Assembly: GCA_903923815.1 (NCBI GenBank)
Contig: CAIXZC010000234.1
Coordinates: forward strand, 1-32,342
DNA from: an uncultured Myxococcales bacterium
GTDB lineage: Bacteria; Myxococcota_A; UBA9042; CAIXZC01
Direction of reading: 5' to 3'
DNA: 32,342 nucleotides
Part shown: positions 15,251-22,686 of the stretch, in pieces
Layout: each line of letters opens with the position of its first letter
How positions within the stretch are numbered: the stretch's first letter is position 1
The notes under the pieces: model-generated
Told to the model about the DNA's origin: nothing
Databases searched by the model: none
Seen by the model: the letters and a program-made list of their open reading frames with translations, nothing else
Made by a program: the position numbers and the translations under genes

Positions 15251-15985
15251 CTAGATGCAGTTGCCGTCGCAGGGCTCCAACTTCACCGTGACTTCACTGC
15301 CGCCGGTGTCCGGGATGTCGGCCTTGCCCTCACCGAAGTGGGTCCGCGAGCCCGCCTGATCCAGCCCGAAGGCATACACGGCCACTTCGTGACCGGGGGG
15401 CATGCCGGGCAGCTCCAGCCAGCCCGACACCAGGGGTGCGGCCAGCTCGTCCGACGGGGCCGCCGCGGGGTCACAGGGGAAGCTGCCGGTGAAGTAGGAG
15501 AGGTCCGCGCCCTGCGCCTCCACGGAGACCTCGACCTGATTGATACCGGAGAAGCCGCAGGTGGGGGTGTCCAGCGGGAAGGTCCAGCGCAGGCGCAGGA
15601 AGCCCAGCTTGCGCTGGAGCACCAGGGGTGCCCCGGCGTCCGTCACCGTGCTGCCCTCACGGACCCGCACCCCGTTGGCCCGGGCCTCGTAGATGGCGCG
15701 GTTCTGATCATCCAGGCCCTCCAACAGCACCGTGTAGCGGCCTGCGGGGACCTCGGGGAACATCATGGTGCCGGCGCTGCAGACCAGCTCCAGGGGGGCG
15801 GTGTCCAGCACAGAGGTGCTGCCGTCCAGCAGGTCCCCCCGCACCATGACCACGCCGGCGGACTCGCAGGTCTTGCCTTCGAGCTTCCAGCCGACCTTGA
15901 GGGTGCCGGTCCCCACGTCATCCCCGTAGCAGCCGGGCAGCAGGATCAGCGCCAATAGGGGCAGCAGCCTTGACAGCTGTTTCAT
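15251..15985 (-). CDS. Lipoprotein with two duplicated beta-type domains
   Basis: Lipoprotein precursor of 244 residues with lipobox LPGC (Cys19). The mature part is two tandem copies of one domain. Copy 1 (about 27-125) starts GTLKVGWKLEGKTC and copy 2 (about 128-238) starts GFLRLRWTFPLDTPTC. Each has a cysteine pair (40/69 and 143/171), a P-x-G-[RH] turn before a YTVLLEGLD or VAVYAFGLD strand, and a closing strand ending in L-x-L. This resembles Ig-like or carboxypeptidase-regulatory-like domains that are common in myxobacterial lipoproteins of unknown role. GGAAGGTG lies 5 nt before ATG 15985. Divergent from the next lipoprotein gene. Its function is unknown. Confidence 0.82.
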   Translation of the reverse strand: MKQLSRLLPLLALILLPGCYGDDVGTGTLKVGWKLEGKTCESAGVVMVRGDLLDGSTSVLDTAPLELVCSAGTMMFPEVPAGRYTVLLEGLDDQNRAIYEARANGVRVREGSTVTDAGAPLVLQRKLGFLRLRWTFPLDTPTCGFSGINQVEVSVEAQGADLSYFTGSFPCDPAAAPSDELAAPLVSGWLELPGMPPGHEVAVYAFGLDQAGSRTHFGEGKADIPDTGGSEVTVKLEPCDGNCI

Positions 15986-16066
15986 GGTGTCACCTTCCCA
16001 GGGAAAAATTTGGGCCCTTGGGCCACCGCCCTATGATAGGAGGCAGGGAGGGAATGTCAAAAGACC

Positions 16067-16879
16067 ATGAAAGCCCACACCTGCTCCTGGATTCTGGCCC
16101 CCTTGGCCCTCGCGCTGCTTGGCGGCTGCGGTGGGACCTGGAGCCGCCCCTTGATGGCCTACAACTTTGACCAGCCCCTGCTGAACAGCCAGTGGCATGG
16201 CACCTACCAGCTTGGCCCGGTGGCCCCCGCGGCCCCCATCCAGCCCGAGCAGGAGGCGGTGGCGGCAGCCCCCGTGAAGCAGGAGCCTGCCAAGCAACAG
16301 CCCGCCAAACAGGAGCGGGCAGTGGCAGCGGCGCCGGCCAAGACCCAGGCGGCCCCGACCAAGTCCAAACAGACCCCGGCTGCGTCCCCCCGAGGGGTGG
16401 TCGCGGCCGCCCCCGAGGGTCCGGGCTTCCTGCCGGCGGCCCAGCGCGTCGTGGGGCTGCGGGACTTCACCACCGAGACCTACCTGCGCCACCTGCTGTT
16501 TGTCACAGGGGTGGAGGTGCCGGGGAGCCAGGGGGCCCTGGCGGACCAGATCTGCAAGGCCCACGCTCCCAATGACCGGGCGGCCCCCGTCCCCGGGGAT
16601 CTGGTGTTCTTCAAGCTGAATGACGGCAGCCTCCTGGTGGGGGTTGCCGAGACCGTGGAGGCCAAGGGGGCAGTGCGCTTCATCGCGCCCCATCGCGGGG
16701 AGATCCGGCGGCTGTCGGCCCACCTGGGCAAACCGGGGGTCATCCGGGACGAGGGTAGCAAGACGGAGCTGAACACCGTACTGGACCGCAACCTCACCGC
16801 CGGCCGGGCCTGGCTTGGACCCGTGGGGCTCATCAGAAGCCACCGAGGCCCCGGCTCCACGCTGGCCGCCCGGGACTGA
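16067..16879 (+). CDS. Lipoprotein with degenerate NlpC/P60-like domain
   Basis: Lipoprotein precursor of 270 residues with lipobox LGGC (Cys21). A low-complexity A/P/Q/K linker (about 50-118) follows, then a C-terminal domain (about 124-260). AAQRVVGLRDF, the PGDLVFF segment (176-182) and VGVAETVEAKGAVRFI follow the layout of NlpC/P60 cell-wall peptidases. The catalytic Cys expected after the LRDF segment is absent (it reads TTETYLRH). The catalytic His expected before VGV is Leu190, so it is probably inactive and may bind peptidoglycan. GGGAGGGA lies about 13 nt upstream of the ATG, rather far. A weak -10 (TATGAT, 16032-16037) precedes it. The HAD gene starts 5 nt after its stop. Confidence 0.75.
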   Translation: MKAHTCSWILAPLALALLGGCGGTWSRPLMAYNFDQPLLNSQWHGTYQLGPVAPAAPIQPEQEAVAAAPVKQEPAKQQPAKQERAVAAAPAKTQAAPTKSKQTPAASPRGVVAAAPEGPGFLPAAQRVVGLRDFTTETYLRHLLFVTGVEVPGSQGALADQICKAHAPNDRAAPVPGDLVFFKLNDGSLLVGVAETVEAKGAVRFIAPHRGEIRRLSAHLGKPGVIRDEGSKTELNTVLDRNLTAGRAWLGPVGLIRSHRGPGSTLAARD

Positions 16880-16884
16880 CCGCC

Positions 16885-17598
16885 ATGTCAACGAACTTTC
16901 AGAACCCCGACCGCAAGGGAGGGGGTACGCCGGATAAAGCAGCGGCTGGTGACCCAGCGGCGCCCCTGCGCCTGCTGCTGCTGGACATGGACGGCACCCT
17001 CACCAACGTCAAGTCCCCCTGGCAGTTCGTCCACGAACAGATCGGGCGCTGGGAGCAGGACGGCCTGCCCCTGCTGAACCGGTACCTGGCGGGCCAGCTT
17101 GACTACCTGGACTTCTGCCGGTTGGACGTGGACACCTGGACGGACGCCGGGCTGGACCTGGCCCAGGTGGAGGCGCTGCTGGACCGCATCGAGGTGCCCA
17201 CGGTGACGGTGGAGTTCCTGAAGAGAGCCCACGGGGCGGGCCTGAAGCTGGCCATCATCTCCACGGGGTTCCTGCGCTGTGCCCACCGGATCCTGGACGC
17301 CGCCGGCATCCCGCCGGAGGCGCGGTTGGTGGCCGCCAACACCCTGACCGAAAGCGAGGGGCGACTGCGGCCGGTGATCCACGTTGGGGACGGAGGCAAC
17401 AACGGCAAGGACGTCTGGAGCCGGCGCTTTCTGGCCCTGCATGGGGTGACGTCGGCCCAGGCCGGGGCCCTGGGGGACGGGGAGACGGACCGCCCCATGT
17501 TCAACTCCGTGGGGACCTGGTGGAAGGTTCGGGGCCCGGAGGACTTGGCGGCCAAAGGAGAGCTCCAGGCCCGGCTGTTCGGACAGGCTCGGGGTTGA
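16885..17598 (+). CDS. HAD-superfamily phosphatase (phosphoserine phosphatase-like)
   Basis: A 237-residue cytosolic hydrolase with all HAD motifs: DMDGTLT (nucleophile and acid Asp, about 34-40), IISTG (motif II, about 115-119), the Lys of NNGKDVW (motif III) and GDGETD (motif IV). A helical cap between motifs I and II fits subclass IB, which includes SerB-type enzymes. The substrate is not evident. The first 28 residues precede the fold and are partly encoded by a dispersed repeat (16902-16925). ATG 16885 lacks a good Shine-Dalgarno, but no better in-frame start exists before motif I. Probably co-transcribed with the preceding lipoprotein gene. It converges on jag. Confidence 0.82.
   Translation: MSTNFQNPDRKGGGTPDKAAAGDPAAPLRLLLLDMDGTLTNVKSPWQFVHEQIGRWEQDGLPLLNRYLAGQLDYLDFCRLDVDTWTDAGLDLAQVEALLDRIEVPTVTVEFLKRAHGAGLKLAIISTGFLRCAHRILDAAGIPPEARLVAANTLTESEGRLRPVIHVGDGGNNGKDVWSRRFLALHGVTSAQAGALGDGETDRPMFNSVGTWWKVRGPEDLAAKGELQARLFGQARG
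16902..16925. repeat. Short dispersed repeat 2, copy inside the HAD gene
   Basis: GAACCCCGACCGC, then A, then AGGGAGGGGG. It differs at one position from 17612-17635, 710 nt away. In this copy it is read as part of residues 6-14 of the HAD phosphatase frame. Confidence 0.75.
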
Positions 17599-17611
17599 CC
17601 CCGCACCCTCT

Positions 17612-17635
17612 GAACCCCGACCGCGAGGGAGGGGG
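17612..17635. repeat. Short dispersed repeat 2, intergenic copy
   Basis: GAACCCCGACCGC, then G, then AGGGAGGGGG, just after the HAD stop codon. CCCGACC at 17616-17622 can pair with GGTCGGG at 17644-17650, so the intergenic copy is part of a hairpin. Confidence 0.75.
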
Positions 17636-17652
17636 CTTGGGGTGGTCGGGCG

Positions 17653-17670
17653 GTCAGCCCGCTTGCTGAC
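17653..17670. other. Small hairpin between convergent genes
   Basis: GTCAGC-CCGCTT-GCTGAC is a perfect 6-bp stem with a 6-nt loop. Together with the preceding hairpin it lies between the ends of the HAD gene and jag. There is no T-run, so if it stops transcription it is not a classical intrinsic terminator. Confidence 0.4.
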
Positions 17671-17730
17671 GCGCGCGGTTCGGATGGGAAAGCGGGTTGC
17701 TGACGTTGGAATTGTAAGGGCTGGCCTGGG

Positions 17731-18522
17731 CTACTCGGCCAGGTAGATGCACAGGCGACGCTCGCGGCCCTCGCCCTCGCTCTTGCTGGCGACCTTGCTG
17801 TTCTTGGACACTTCCATGTGGACCAGCCGGCGCTCCCTCGGGTTCAGCCGATCCAGCCACATCTCGCGGCCACTCTCCTCGACCTTGCGGATCCAGCGAC
17901 GGGCCTTCTCCAGCAACTCCAGGTCCTTCTCGCTCAGGGCGCTCATACCGTCGATGGTGATCTTCCACCGGGGGGGGAAGCGGTTCACCACCTTGTTCAC
18001 CACGAACTGGAAGGACTCCACGAACTCGGGGTCCTGCTGGAAACGGTCGGCCAACTCGCCGGTGGCGCAGATTTCAATGGAATTGCGACCCTCGCGGATG
18101 ACCAGCTCGGCGGGGTCCAGGTCCAGACGCTCCAAGAGGCCCGCGCAGAACTCCTTGGACTTGGCCATCCTGCGGGCGAACTCCTCGGGGGTGCGCTCCT
18201 CGTCGTCCTCCTGGCTGTCGCCGTACTCCTCCCGGGGAGCACGCTCCTCCCGGGGGGCACGCTCTTCCCGGTGGGGCCGTGCGCTGCGGGTGGGCGCCGG
18301 GGCGGGCAGCTCCTCCATGGCTTCGGAGAACTCGGCGGGGCTGTCGTACAGGCCGTCCACCACCACCTCCACCACCACGCTGGGCTTCACCACAGCCAGG
18401 ATGCCCTTGCTGCGGGAGACCACCTCGAACTTCAGCTCCGCCCTGGGGATCCCAAGGGCGCGCTCGGCCCGCTCCAGGGCCTCCTCTTCCGTCTTGCCGT
18501 TGAAACGCCGTTTCTCTTCCAT
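17731..18522 (-). CDS. khpB: Jag/KhpB RNA-binding protein
   Basis: A 263-residue cytosolic protein with the Jag N-terminal domain (1-52: RFNGKTEEEALERAERALG), a charged linker (about 70-125), a type II KH domain (about 130-200) and an R3H domain (about 205-263). The R3H signature is visible as NPRERRLVHMEV. KhpB proteins bind RNA, often with KhpA, and affect envelope synthesis and division in firmicutes; its role here is unproven. The linker holds two and a half REERAP repeats from an 18-bp DNA repeat. A strong AGGAGG precedes ATG 18522, which lies 10 nt after the yidC stop. Last gene of the rpmH-rnpA-yidD-yidC-jag operon, the usual neighbourhood of jag. Confidence 0.92.
   Translation of the reverse strand: MEEKRRFNGKTEEEALERAERALGIPRAELKFEVVSRSKGILAVVKPSVVVEVVVDGLYDSPAEFSEAMEELPAPAPTRSARPHREERAPREERAPREEYGDSQEDDEERTPEEFARRMAKSKEFCAGLLERLDLDPAELVIREGRNSIEICATGELADRFQQDPEFVESFQFVVNKVVNRFPPRWKITIDGMSALSEKDLELLEKARRWIRKVEESGREMWLDRLNPRERRLVHMEVSKNSKVASKSEGEGRERRLCIYLAE
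18226..18279. repeat. 18-bp tandem repeat in the jag linker
   Basis: Three units (18226-18243, 18244-18261, 18262-18279) of the form CTCCTCCCGGGGAGCACG. The first two differ at one position and the third is more diverged. They encode the REERAP repeats of the KhpB linker and could vary in copy number without frameshift. Confidence 0.7.
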
Positions 18523-18532
18523 GGAAAACCTC

Positions 18533-20434
18533 CTATGCGGCGCGGGTTGTGCCGCCGGTAGTGAATCTTCTCTTCAGGTAGTACTGCTGGGCGATGGACA
18601 GCAGGGTGTTCACCAGGATGTACAGGTTCAGGCCCGAGGGCAGGAACAGCATGAAGACGGTGAACATGACGGGCATCATGTACAGCATCATCTTGGCCTG
18701 CTGGGAGTCCATGGTGGTGGGCGTCATCTTCTGCTGCACGTACATCAGGCCACCCAGCACCAGGGGCATGACGAAGAAGGGGTCGGGGGCGGAGAGGTCG
18801 TGGATCCACAGGCCCATGGGGGCCCGGTAGAGGTCCACGGCGGAGTAGAGGGTCCGGTAGAGGGCGATCCAGATGGGCATCTGCAGCAGCATGGGCAGGC
18901 AGCCCCCCAGGGGGTTGACCTTCTCCCGCTTGTAGAGGTTCATGACCTCCTGGTTCATGCGCTCCCGGTCCTTGCCGTACTTCTCGCGAAGGCGATCCAT
19001 CTCGGGCTTGAGCTCGGTCATGCGCTGCATGCTCAGGAAGCTCTTCTGGGTCAGGGGCAGCATGATCAGCTTGACCAGGATGGTCAGGAAGATGATGGCC
19101 AGGGCCCAGGAGGGGATGTAGTCGTGGAACCAGCGCATGATGTACAGCATGGGCTTGGACAGCACCGCCAGGATGCCGAAGTCCAAGGACTCCTCCAGGG
19201 TGGGGGCGGCGTCCTTCAGCAGACCGATGGTCTTGGGGCCCACGAACAGCATGTTCTCCCAGGAGAGGCGGTTGGAGGAGCGGATGTGGGAGGCCGCGGC
19301 ATCCGACAGACCCGCGTCCCGCAGCTCCTTCTCTTTCTGGACAAAGGCCTTCTCCAGGGCCGCCCGGTCCCACAGACCCTCGGCATCCAGGCCCAGCACC
19401 TTGGCCAATTCATCACAGGACACCCCGGGGCGCCCCTTCAGCCAGGAGGGGTTGCAGGACTGGCCCGAGGACAGGGTCACGGCGGGGCGGTAGGCGCTGG
19501 CGCTAAGCACGCCGTTGCCGCCGGCCTGAAGCTGGCAGGAGGACTCCTCGGCGCTGCGGTTCACGGCGGCCAGCAGGAAGTAACGATCGGAGACGCCCAC
19601 CCACTCGGTGGCCCCGCCGGGGTTCTTGACGCCCCCCTCCTTGAGGAGGGCCTCGGCGGGCTCGGTGTTGAAGGAACCGCCGGCCTGGCACTGGGCCCCC
19701 TTGATGTTGGCGGGGGGGGAGAAGATGGAGGTGCCGGCGGTGGTGCCCGGGGTCTCCCAGGACGTGACCGTCAGCCGGGGCTGGATCTGCAGGGCCTTGG
19801 CGCCCAGGTTGTACACCGTCACCAGCAGGCGGAAGCGGTGCCCCCCAAGGGGCTTGAGGCGCCGCTCCACGTAGACGTCCGAGGTGTCCGTGGCGGGGTT
19901 GGGCCACACGTAGACGGCCTCGGCATCGCCGGGGGCGCTGACCAGCGAGAAGATGGGGTCCGCGCGGTACAGATCAAAGAAGTCCGCGGTGACCTTGGCC
20001 CCCGCCTTCCAACCCTTGGGGTCGGCCAGGGAGGCCACGGGCTGCACCAGGGTCCGGGTCAGCTGCACGCCCGCCAGGACCTCGGGCTGGGAGAGCTGGA
20101 ACTGGAAGGGCAGGAAGCGGGTATCCCAGGTGTTCACCAGCTGCATGGGGCCCGGCCGGGAGATCCACTGGGGCACCACGCCCACGGAGCCCTTAAGCTC
20201 CTCTTGCTGATATTGATCGTAGAGGAGTTCGAAGCAGGCCAGGGTGCCACCCCGGCCGCTGAACACGGCGCGGTACTTCTCGTTGGCCTCCTGGGAGACC
20301 AGCTCCACCGCCCCGGGCTCACCGTCGCCGCAGCGAACGACGGGCCCCTCAGCACCGTGGGCGGGCGCGCCGGCCAGGAGCCCCGAAGCAAGCAGGACAA
20401 GACACACCAGGCTGCGAAGGGAGTGGGTCTTCAA
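18533..20434 (-). CDS. yidC: Membrane protein insertase YidC
   Basis: A 633-residue inner-membrane insertase working alone or with SecYEG. The N-terminal hydrophobic segment (about 8-25) is followed by a large periplasmic beta domain (about 30-390). The C-terminal 60KD_IMP/Oxa1 core (about 400-625) has five hydrophobic segments, the [16 protein letters not shown] motif and a conserved Arg-rich cytosolic hairpin. It ends in a short basic tail. TTG 20434 is chosen because its TTGA overlaps the yidD stop codon and AGAGG lies 6 nt upstream. A TTG two codons earlier (20440) would abut that Shine-Dalgarno. The N-terminus reads more like a cleavable Sec signal (APA or AHGA before EGP) than the usual uncleaved first helix. 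Confidence 0.95.
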   Translation of the reverse strand: MKTHSLRSLVCLVLLASGLLAGAPAHGAEGPVVRCGDGEPGAVELVSQEANEKYRAVFSGRGGTLACFELLYDQYQQEELKGSVGVVPQWISRPGPMQLVNTWDTRFLPFQFQLSQPEVLAGVQLTRTLVQPVASLADPKGWKAGAKVTADFFDLYRADPIFSLVSAPGDAEAVYVWPNPATDTSDVYVERRLKPLGGHRFRLLVTVYNLGAKALQIQPRLTVTSWETPGTTAGTSIFSPPANIKGAQCQAGGSFNTEPAEALLKEGGVKNPGGATEWVGVSDRYFLLAAVNRSAEESSCQLQAGGNGVLSASAYRPAVTLSSGQSCNPSWLKGRPGVSCDELAKVLGLDAEGLWDRAALEKAFVQKEKELRDAGLSDAAASHIRSSNRLSWENMLFVGPKTIGLLKDAAPTLEESLDFGILAVLSKPMLYIMRWFHDYIPSWALAIIFLTILVKLIMLPLTQKSFLSMQRMTELKPEMDRLREKYGKDRERMNQEVMNLYKREKVNPLGGCLPMLLQMPIWIALYRTLYSAVDLYRAPMGLWIHDLSAPDPFFVMPLVLGGLMYVQQKMTPTTMDSQQAKMMLYMMPVMFTVFMLFLPSGLNLYILVNTLLSIAQQYYLKRRFTTGGTTRAA

Positions 20435-20730
20435 TGGCAACCTCTGGGCACAGCCCGGGAACTCCGAGGGGGGACCAGATCGACCCCGCCCTCATTCCAA
20501 GGATGGCACCTGGAAACGCGCCGCACAGCCAACCAAAGACCGCGGGCGGGGCCGTGGACCTGGAGGGCTTCGATGGCGTAGTTGGAACAGCTTGGATGGA
20601 AACGACAGGCGGGGGGCAGCAGGGGGGACACCACAGTCCTATAGAAGCGCAGAGGCAGCAGCAGCAGGAACAACAGCACAGCGCTGGCCCTGTTATTGCC
20701 TTTCCATTCTTCTGTAGAGCTTGAAGGCAT
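20431..20730 (-). CDS. yidD: YidD membrane-protein insertion efficiency factor
   Basis: A small 99-residue protein thought to assist YidC-dependent insertion at the cytoplasmic face of the inner membrane. It has an N-terminal amphipathic or hydrophobic stretch (about 17-35) and the family signature [28 protein letters not shown], with the conserved cysteines, followed by [17 protein letters not shown] 20730 overlaps the end of rnpA by 38 nt. A GTG at 20679 is a shorter alternative with a poorer Shine-Dalgarno. Its stop overlaps the yidC start as TTGA, so the three genes appear translationally coupled. Confidence 0.93.
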   Translation of the reverse strand: MPSSSTEEWKGNNRASAVLLFLLLLPLRFYRTVVSPLLPPACRFHPSCSNYAIEALQVHGPARGLWLAVRRVSRCHPWNEGGVDLVPPRSSRAVPRGCH

Positions 20731-21058
20731 GGACCAGGTCCCTTTCGTACTCCGTGCGCGTGGGCAGCATCGCGTCGCGTTTCACAATGACCACCACGTC
20801 CAGCGGGGCAAGCAGGAGATCCCGGTTGTGACGAAAGGCCTCGCGGATCACCCGCTTGGCCCTGTTCCGCTGCACCGCCTTGCCGAATTTCCGGGTCACT
20901 GTCATGCCCAGCCGGCGTCCATCCTCTGGGCCGGGCATCATGAAGACCAGCAGATTCCTGGTCTGGATCTTTCTCCCACCCTTGAACACCCGGTCAAAAT
21001 CGCTGGAATGGAGCAGCCGATCCTGACGTGGGAAGGAGAATTCTCCCATCGGGGACAT
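20693..21058 (-). CDS. rnpA: Ribonuclease P protein component
   Basis: A 121-residue basic protein subunit of RNase P, which cuts the 5' leader from tRNA precursors. The RNR signature is present as [13 protein letters not shown], after [13 protein letters not shown]. The N-terminal [20 protein letters not shown] is typical. The start at 21058 is 6 nt after the rpmH stop and lacks its own strong Shine-Dalgarno. An ATG three codons in is possible. The order rpmH-rnpA-yidD-yidC is nearly universal in bacteria. Confidence 0.95.
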   Translation of the reverse strand: MSPMGEFSFPRQDRLLHSSDFDRVFKGGRKIQTRNLLVFMMPGPEDGRRLGMTVTRKFGKAVQRNRAKRVIREAFRHNRDLLLAPLDVVVIVKRDAMLPTRTEYERDLVHAFKLYRRMERQ

Positions 21059-21064
21059 CCGTCG

Positions 21065-21214
21065 TTACTTTTTGGGGATGCTCACGGTCAGGCTGTGGCG
21101 ACCCTTGGCCCTGCGGGCGTTGAGGACCTTGCGGCCACCGGCGGTGGCCATGCGGGCCCGGAAGCCGTGGGTCCTGATCTTCTTGATGTTGTGCGGCTGA
21201 TATGTTCTTTTCAC
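21065..21214 (-). CDS. rpmH: 50S ribosomal protein L34
   Basis: A 49-residue highly basic ribosomal protein. It reads [18 protein letters not shown], continues [20 protein letters not shown], and ends [11 protein letters not shown]. All L34 landmarks are present (KRTYQP, HGFRARM, GGRKVL, RRAKGR). The start codon is GTG at 21214-21212, with GGAG 7 nt upstream. Its short length and GTG start make it easy to miss in automated calls. First gene of the rpmH-rnpA-yidD-yidC-jag operon, which is driven by the promoter at 21264-21291. Confidence 0.96.
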   Translation of the reverse strand: MKRTYQPHNIKKIRTHGFRARMATAGGRKVLNARRAKGRHSLTVSIPKK

Positions 21215-21263
21215 GGTCAATCTCCTTCAAAACGGCCAAAGTCTGAGGCTTTGGACCGCGCTA

Positions 21264-21291
21264 AGTATCGAAAACAGCGTGGTCTTGTCAA
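21264..21291 (-). promoter_or_regulatory. Promoter of the rpmH-rnpA-yidDC-jag operon
   Basis: On the minus strand, a perfect TTGACA (21291-21286), a 16-nt spacer and GATACT (21269-21264) precede a leader of about 43 nt before the rpmH GTG. Confidence 0.7.
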
Positions 21292-21329
21292 CCAAAATCT
21301 CCCGCAGCTCCCCAGGGAATCCTTAACCG

Positions 21330-21357
21330 TTGACACCTCCCCTTTGCTGGTTATAGT
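21330..21357 (+). promoter_or_regulatory. Promoter of tRNA-Arg
   Basis: Perfect TTGACA (21330-21335), 16-nt spacer, TATAGT (21352-21357), the strongest sigma-70 match in the window. Predicted start near 21364, about 15 nt before the tRNA. It is divergent from the rpmH promoter. Confidence 0.8.
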
Positions 21358-21378
21358 TAGCGCCGTTGTTTGTTGACC

Positions 21379-21452
21379 GGGCGTTTGGCTCAGTTGGATA
21401 GAGCGACGGCCTCCGGAGCCGTAGGTCACAGGTTCGAGCCCTGTAACGCCCG
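21379..21452 (+). tRNA. tRNA-Arg (anticodon CCG)
   Basis: The cloverleaf folds fully. The acceptor stem is GGGCGTT/AACGCCC (21379-21385 with 21445-21451), followed by discriminator G 21452. The D arm contains GGCTCAGTTGGATAGAGC. The anticodon stem ACGGC/GCCGT (21406-21410 with 21418-21422) holds the loop CTCCGGA, whose anticodon CCG (21413-21415) reads CGG. The T arm is ACAGG-TTCGAGC-CCTGT. CCA is not encoded. No terminator is visible before the next gene, 50 nt downstream. Confidence 0.96.
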
Positions 21453-21502
21453 CTGGTTTCACTTTCAGGTCTGTCCGGTGGTTGGCTTCCCGGTGAGGTT
21501 GC

Positions 21503-22603
21503 ATGCGATTCGCCGTTACCATTTCCGAAGGGACGGGGGGTTCTGAGAGGCGCCTTGAGGTGGAAGCTGACAATTGGATGCTGGCCCTGCGCCTGTCCCT
21601 TGAGATGGCCGGTGCGGCGCCCATGAAGCTGGGTACCGCCTCCTGCGAGATCCTCGAAGACTCCACCATACTGTTGAATGACGCGCGCCTGGGGCGCAGC
21701 ATCCGAATCTCCATCGCGGGCCAATGCCCGGATGTGGTCCGCCCTGGTTCGGCCGAAGAGCCCTGCGACGCAGAGGAGGCCATCCCTCCCGGCACCATGA
21801 CCTACCTTGAGGCCCAGATCGAACAGGCCCTCCAGTCCCCCCCCGAACCCACCGACCTGGAAGATCCCCCGGAAGAGCCCGGCGACGACGTGAGGCACCT
21901 GCCCTTCATCAAGGTCACCACCAAGGATCGGCAGCTCATGGGGCTGGAGCGCCCCCCTCAACCAAACGAATCCGCGGCGGACCTGGCGGACCGGCGGCGG
22001 GTCAAGTACCTGTCCGTCGTGAAGGTGGAGCTGCCCATGAGCTCCCACAATCCCCAGCTCACCTCCGAGTCCCAGGTGGGTCCCTGGAAGGACCCGGGCC
22101 TGGCCGTGAAGATGAGGGAACTGGAGCTGTCCTTCGGTCGCATCCTCAAGCTGCCCCCGGAGGAGACCCCGACCCTGGCCCTGGATGTGATCCGCCGGGT
22201 GGTGGGGGCCTCCCAGGCCTGGTTCACGGTGGCCCTGGACGAAGAGCGCATGATGCTGTTGGCGGCCTCCGGGCACCACACCCGTGGCAGCAGCGGCCTC
22301 ATCTTCACCTTCAACCGTGCGGAGCCCGCGGCCCTGGCCCTTCAGGATGGCATCGGCATCAGCCTCCAGTGCAGCGCCGCCTCCTGCCGGCCCGTGCTGG
22401 TGGACCCCTCGGATTGGCGGGCCTGCGGCGGCCTGCTGTGCGTCCCCGTCTTCCTTGACGACCGACCCCTGGCCGTGATCCAGCTCTATCGAAGCCGGGA
22501 GGAGGGGGCCTTCTCGGAGCAGGATCTCATCGTCGTCGAGCGGGCGGCGTCATTGGGCTCCAGCCTCCTGCAGGCCATTCAACGCCCCCAAAGAAGAGCG
22601 TAG
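21503..22603 (+). CDS. Orphan GAF-like domain protein
   Basis: A 366-residue soluble protein with no recognised full-length family. Residues 1-75 form a small alpha/beta domain beginning MRFAVTISEGTGG. Residues about 85-205 are acidic and proline-rich, probably disordered. Residues about 205-360 have the look of a GAF domain: a helix (LALDVIRRVVGASQAWFTVALD), strands around MLLAASGHH, LLCVPVFLDDRPLAVIQLYRS, and a final helix EQDLIVVERAASLGSSLLQAI. There is no kinase, output or DNA-binding domain, so it may act as a sensor partner for another protein. ATG 21503 follows GGTGAGG by about 4 nt. It begins 50 nt after the tRNA and may be read from the tRNA promoter. Confidence 0.75.
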   Translation: MRFAVTISEGTGGSERRLEVEADNWMLALRLSLEMAGAAPMKLGTASCEILEDSTILLNDARLGRSIRISIAGQCPDVVRPGSAEEPCDAEEAIPPGTMTYLEAQIEQALQSPPEPTDLEDPPEEPGDDVRHLPFIKVTTKDRQLMGLERPPQPNESAADLADRRRVKYLSVVKVELPMSSHNPQLTSESQVGPWKDPGLAVKMRELELSFGRILKLPPEETPTLALDVIRRVVGASQAWFTVALDEERMMLLAASGHHTRGSSGLIFTFNRAEPAALALQDGIGISLQCSAASCRPVLVDPSDWRACGGLLCVPVFLDDRPLAVIQLYRSREEGAFSEQDLIVVERAASLGSSLLQAIQRPQRRA

Positions 22604-22610
22604 TTTTCGC

Positions 22611-22639
22611 TAGACCTGCAAGTTATCCCTACCTATACT
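22611..22639 (+). promoter_or_regulatory. Possible promoter of the KOW-domain gene
   Basis: TAGACC (22611-22616), 17-nt spacer, TATACT (22634-22639). Leader of about 41 nt before ATG 22687. The -35 match is moderate. Confidence 0.45.
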
Positions 22640-22686
22640 GGCCGCCCGGCGGGCCCCTGCCCGCAAAGAATCTGGGCGGTGAAGGA

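Noticed and set aside
17747-20581. A 944-codon plus-strand frame antisense to jag and yidC
   Set aside because: Both minus-strand genes are clear family members, and the plus-strand product is low-complexity.
21215-21378. Possible chromosomal origin near rpmH
   Set aside because: No DnaA boxes (TTATCCACA-like) were seen between rpmH and the tRNA, and dnaA is not adjacent.
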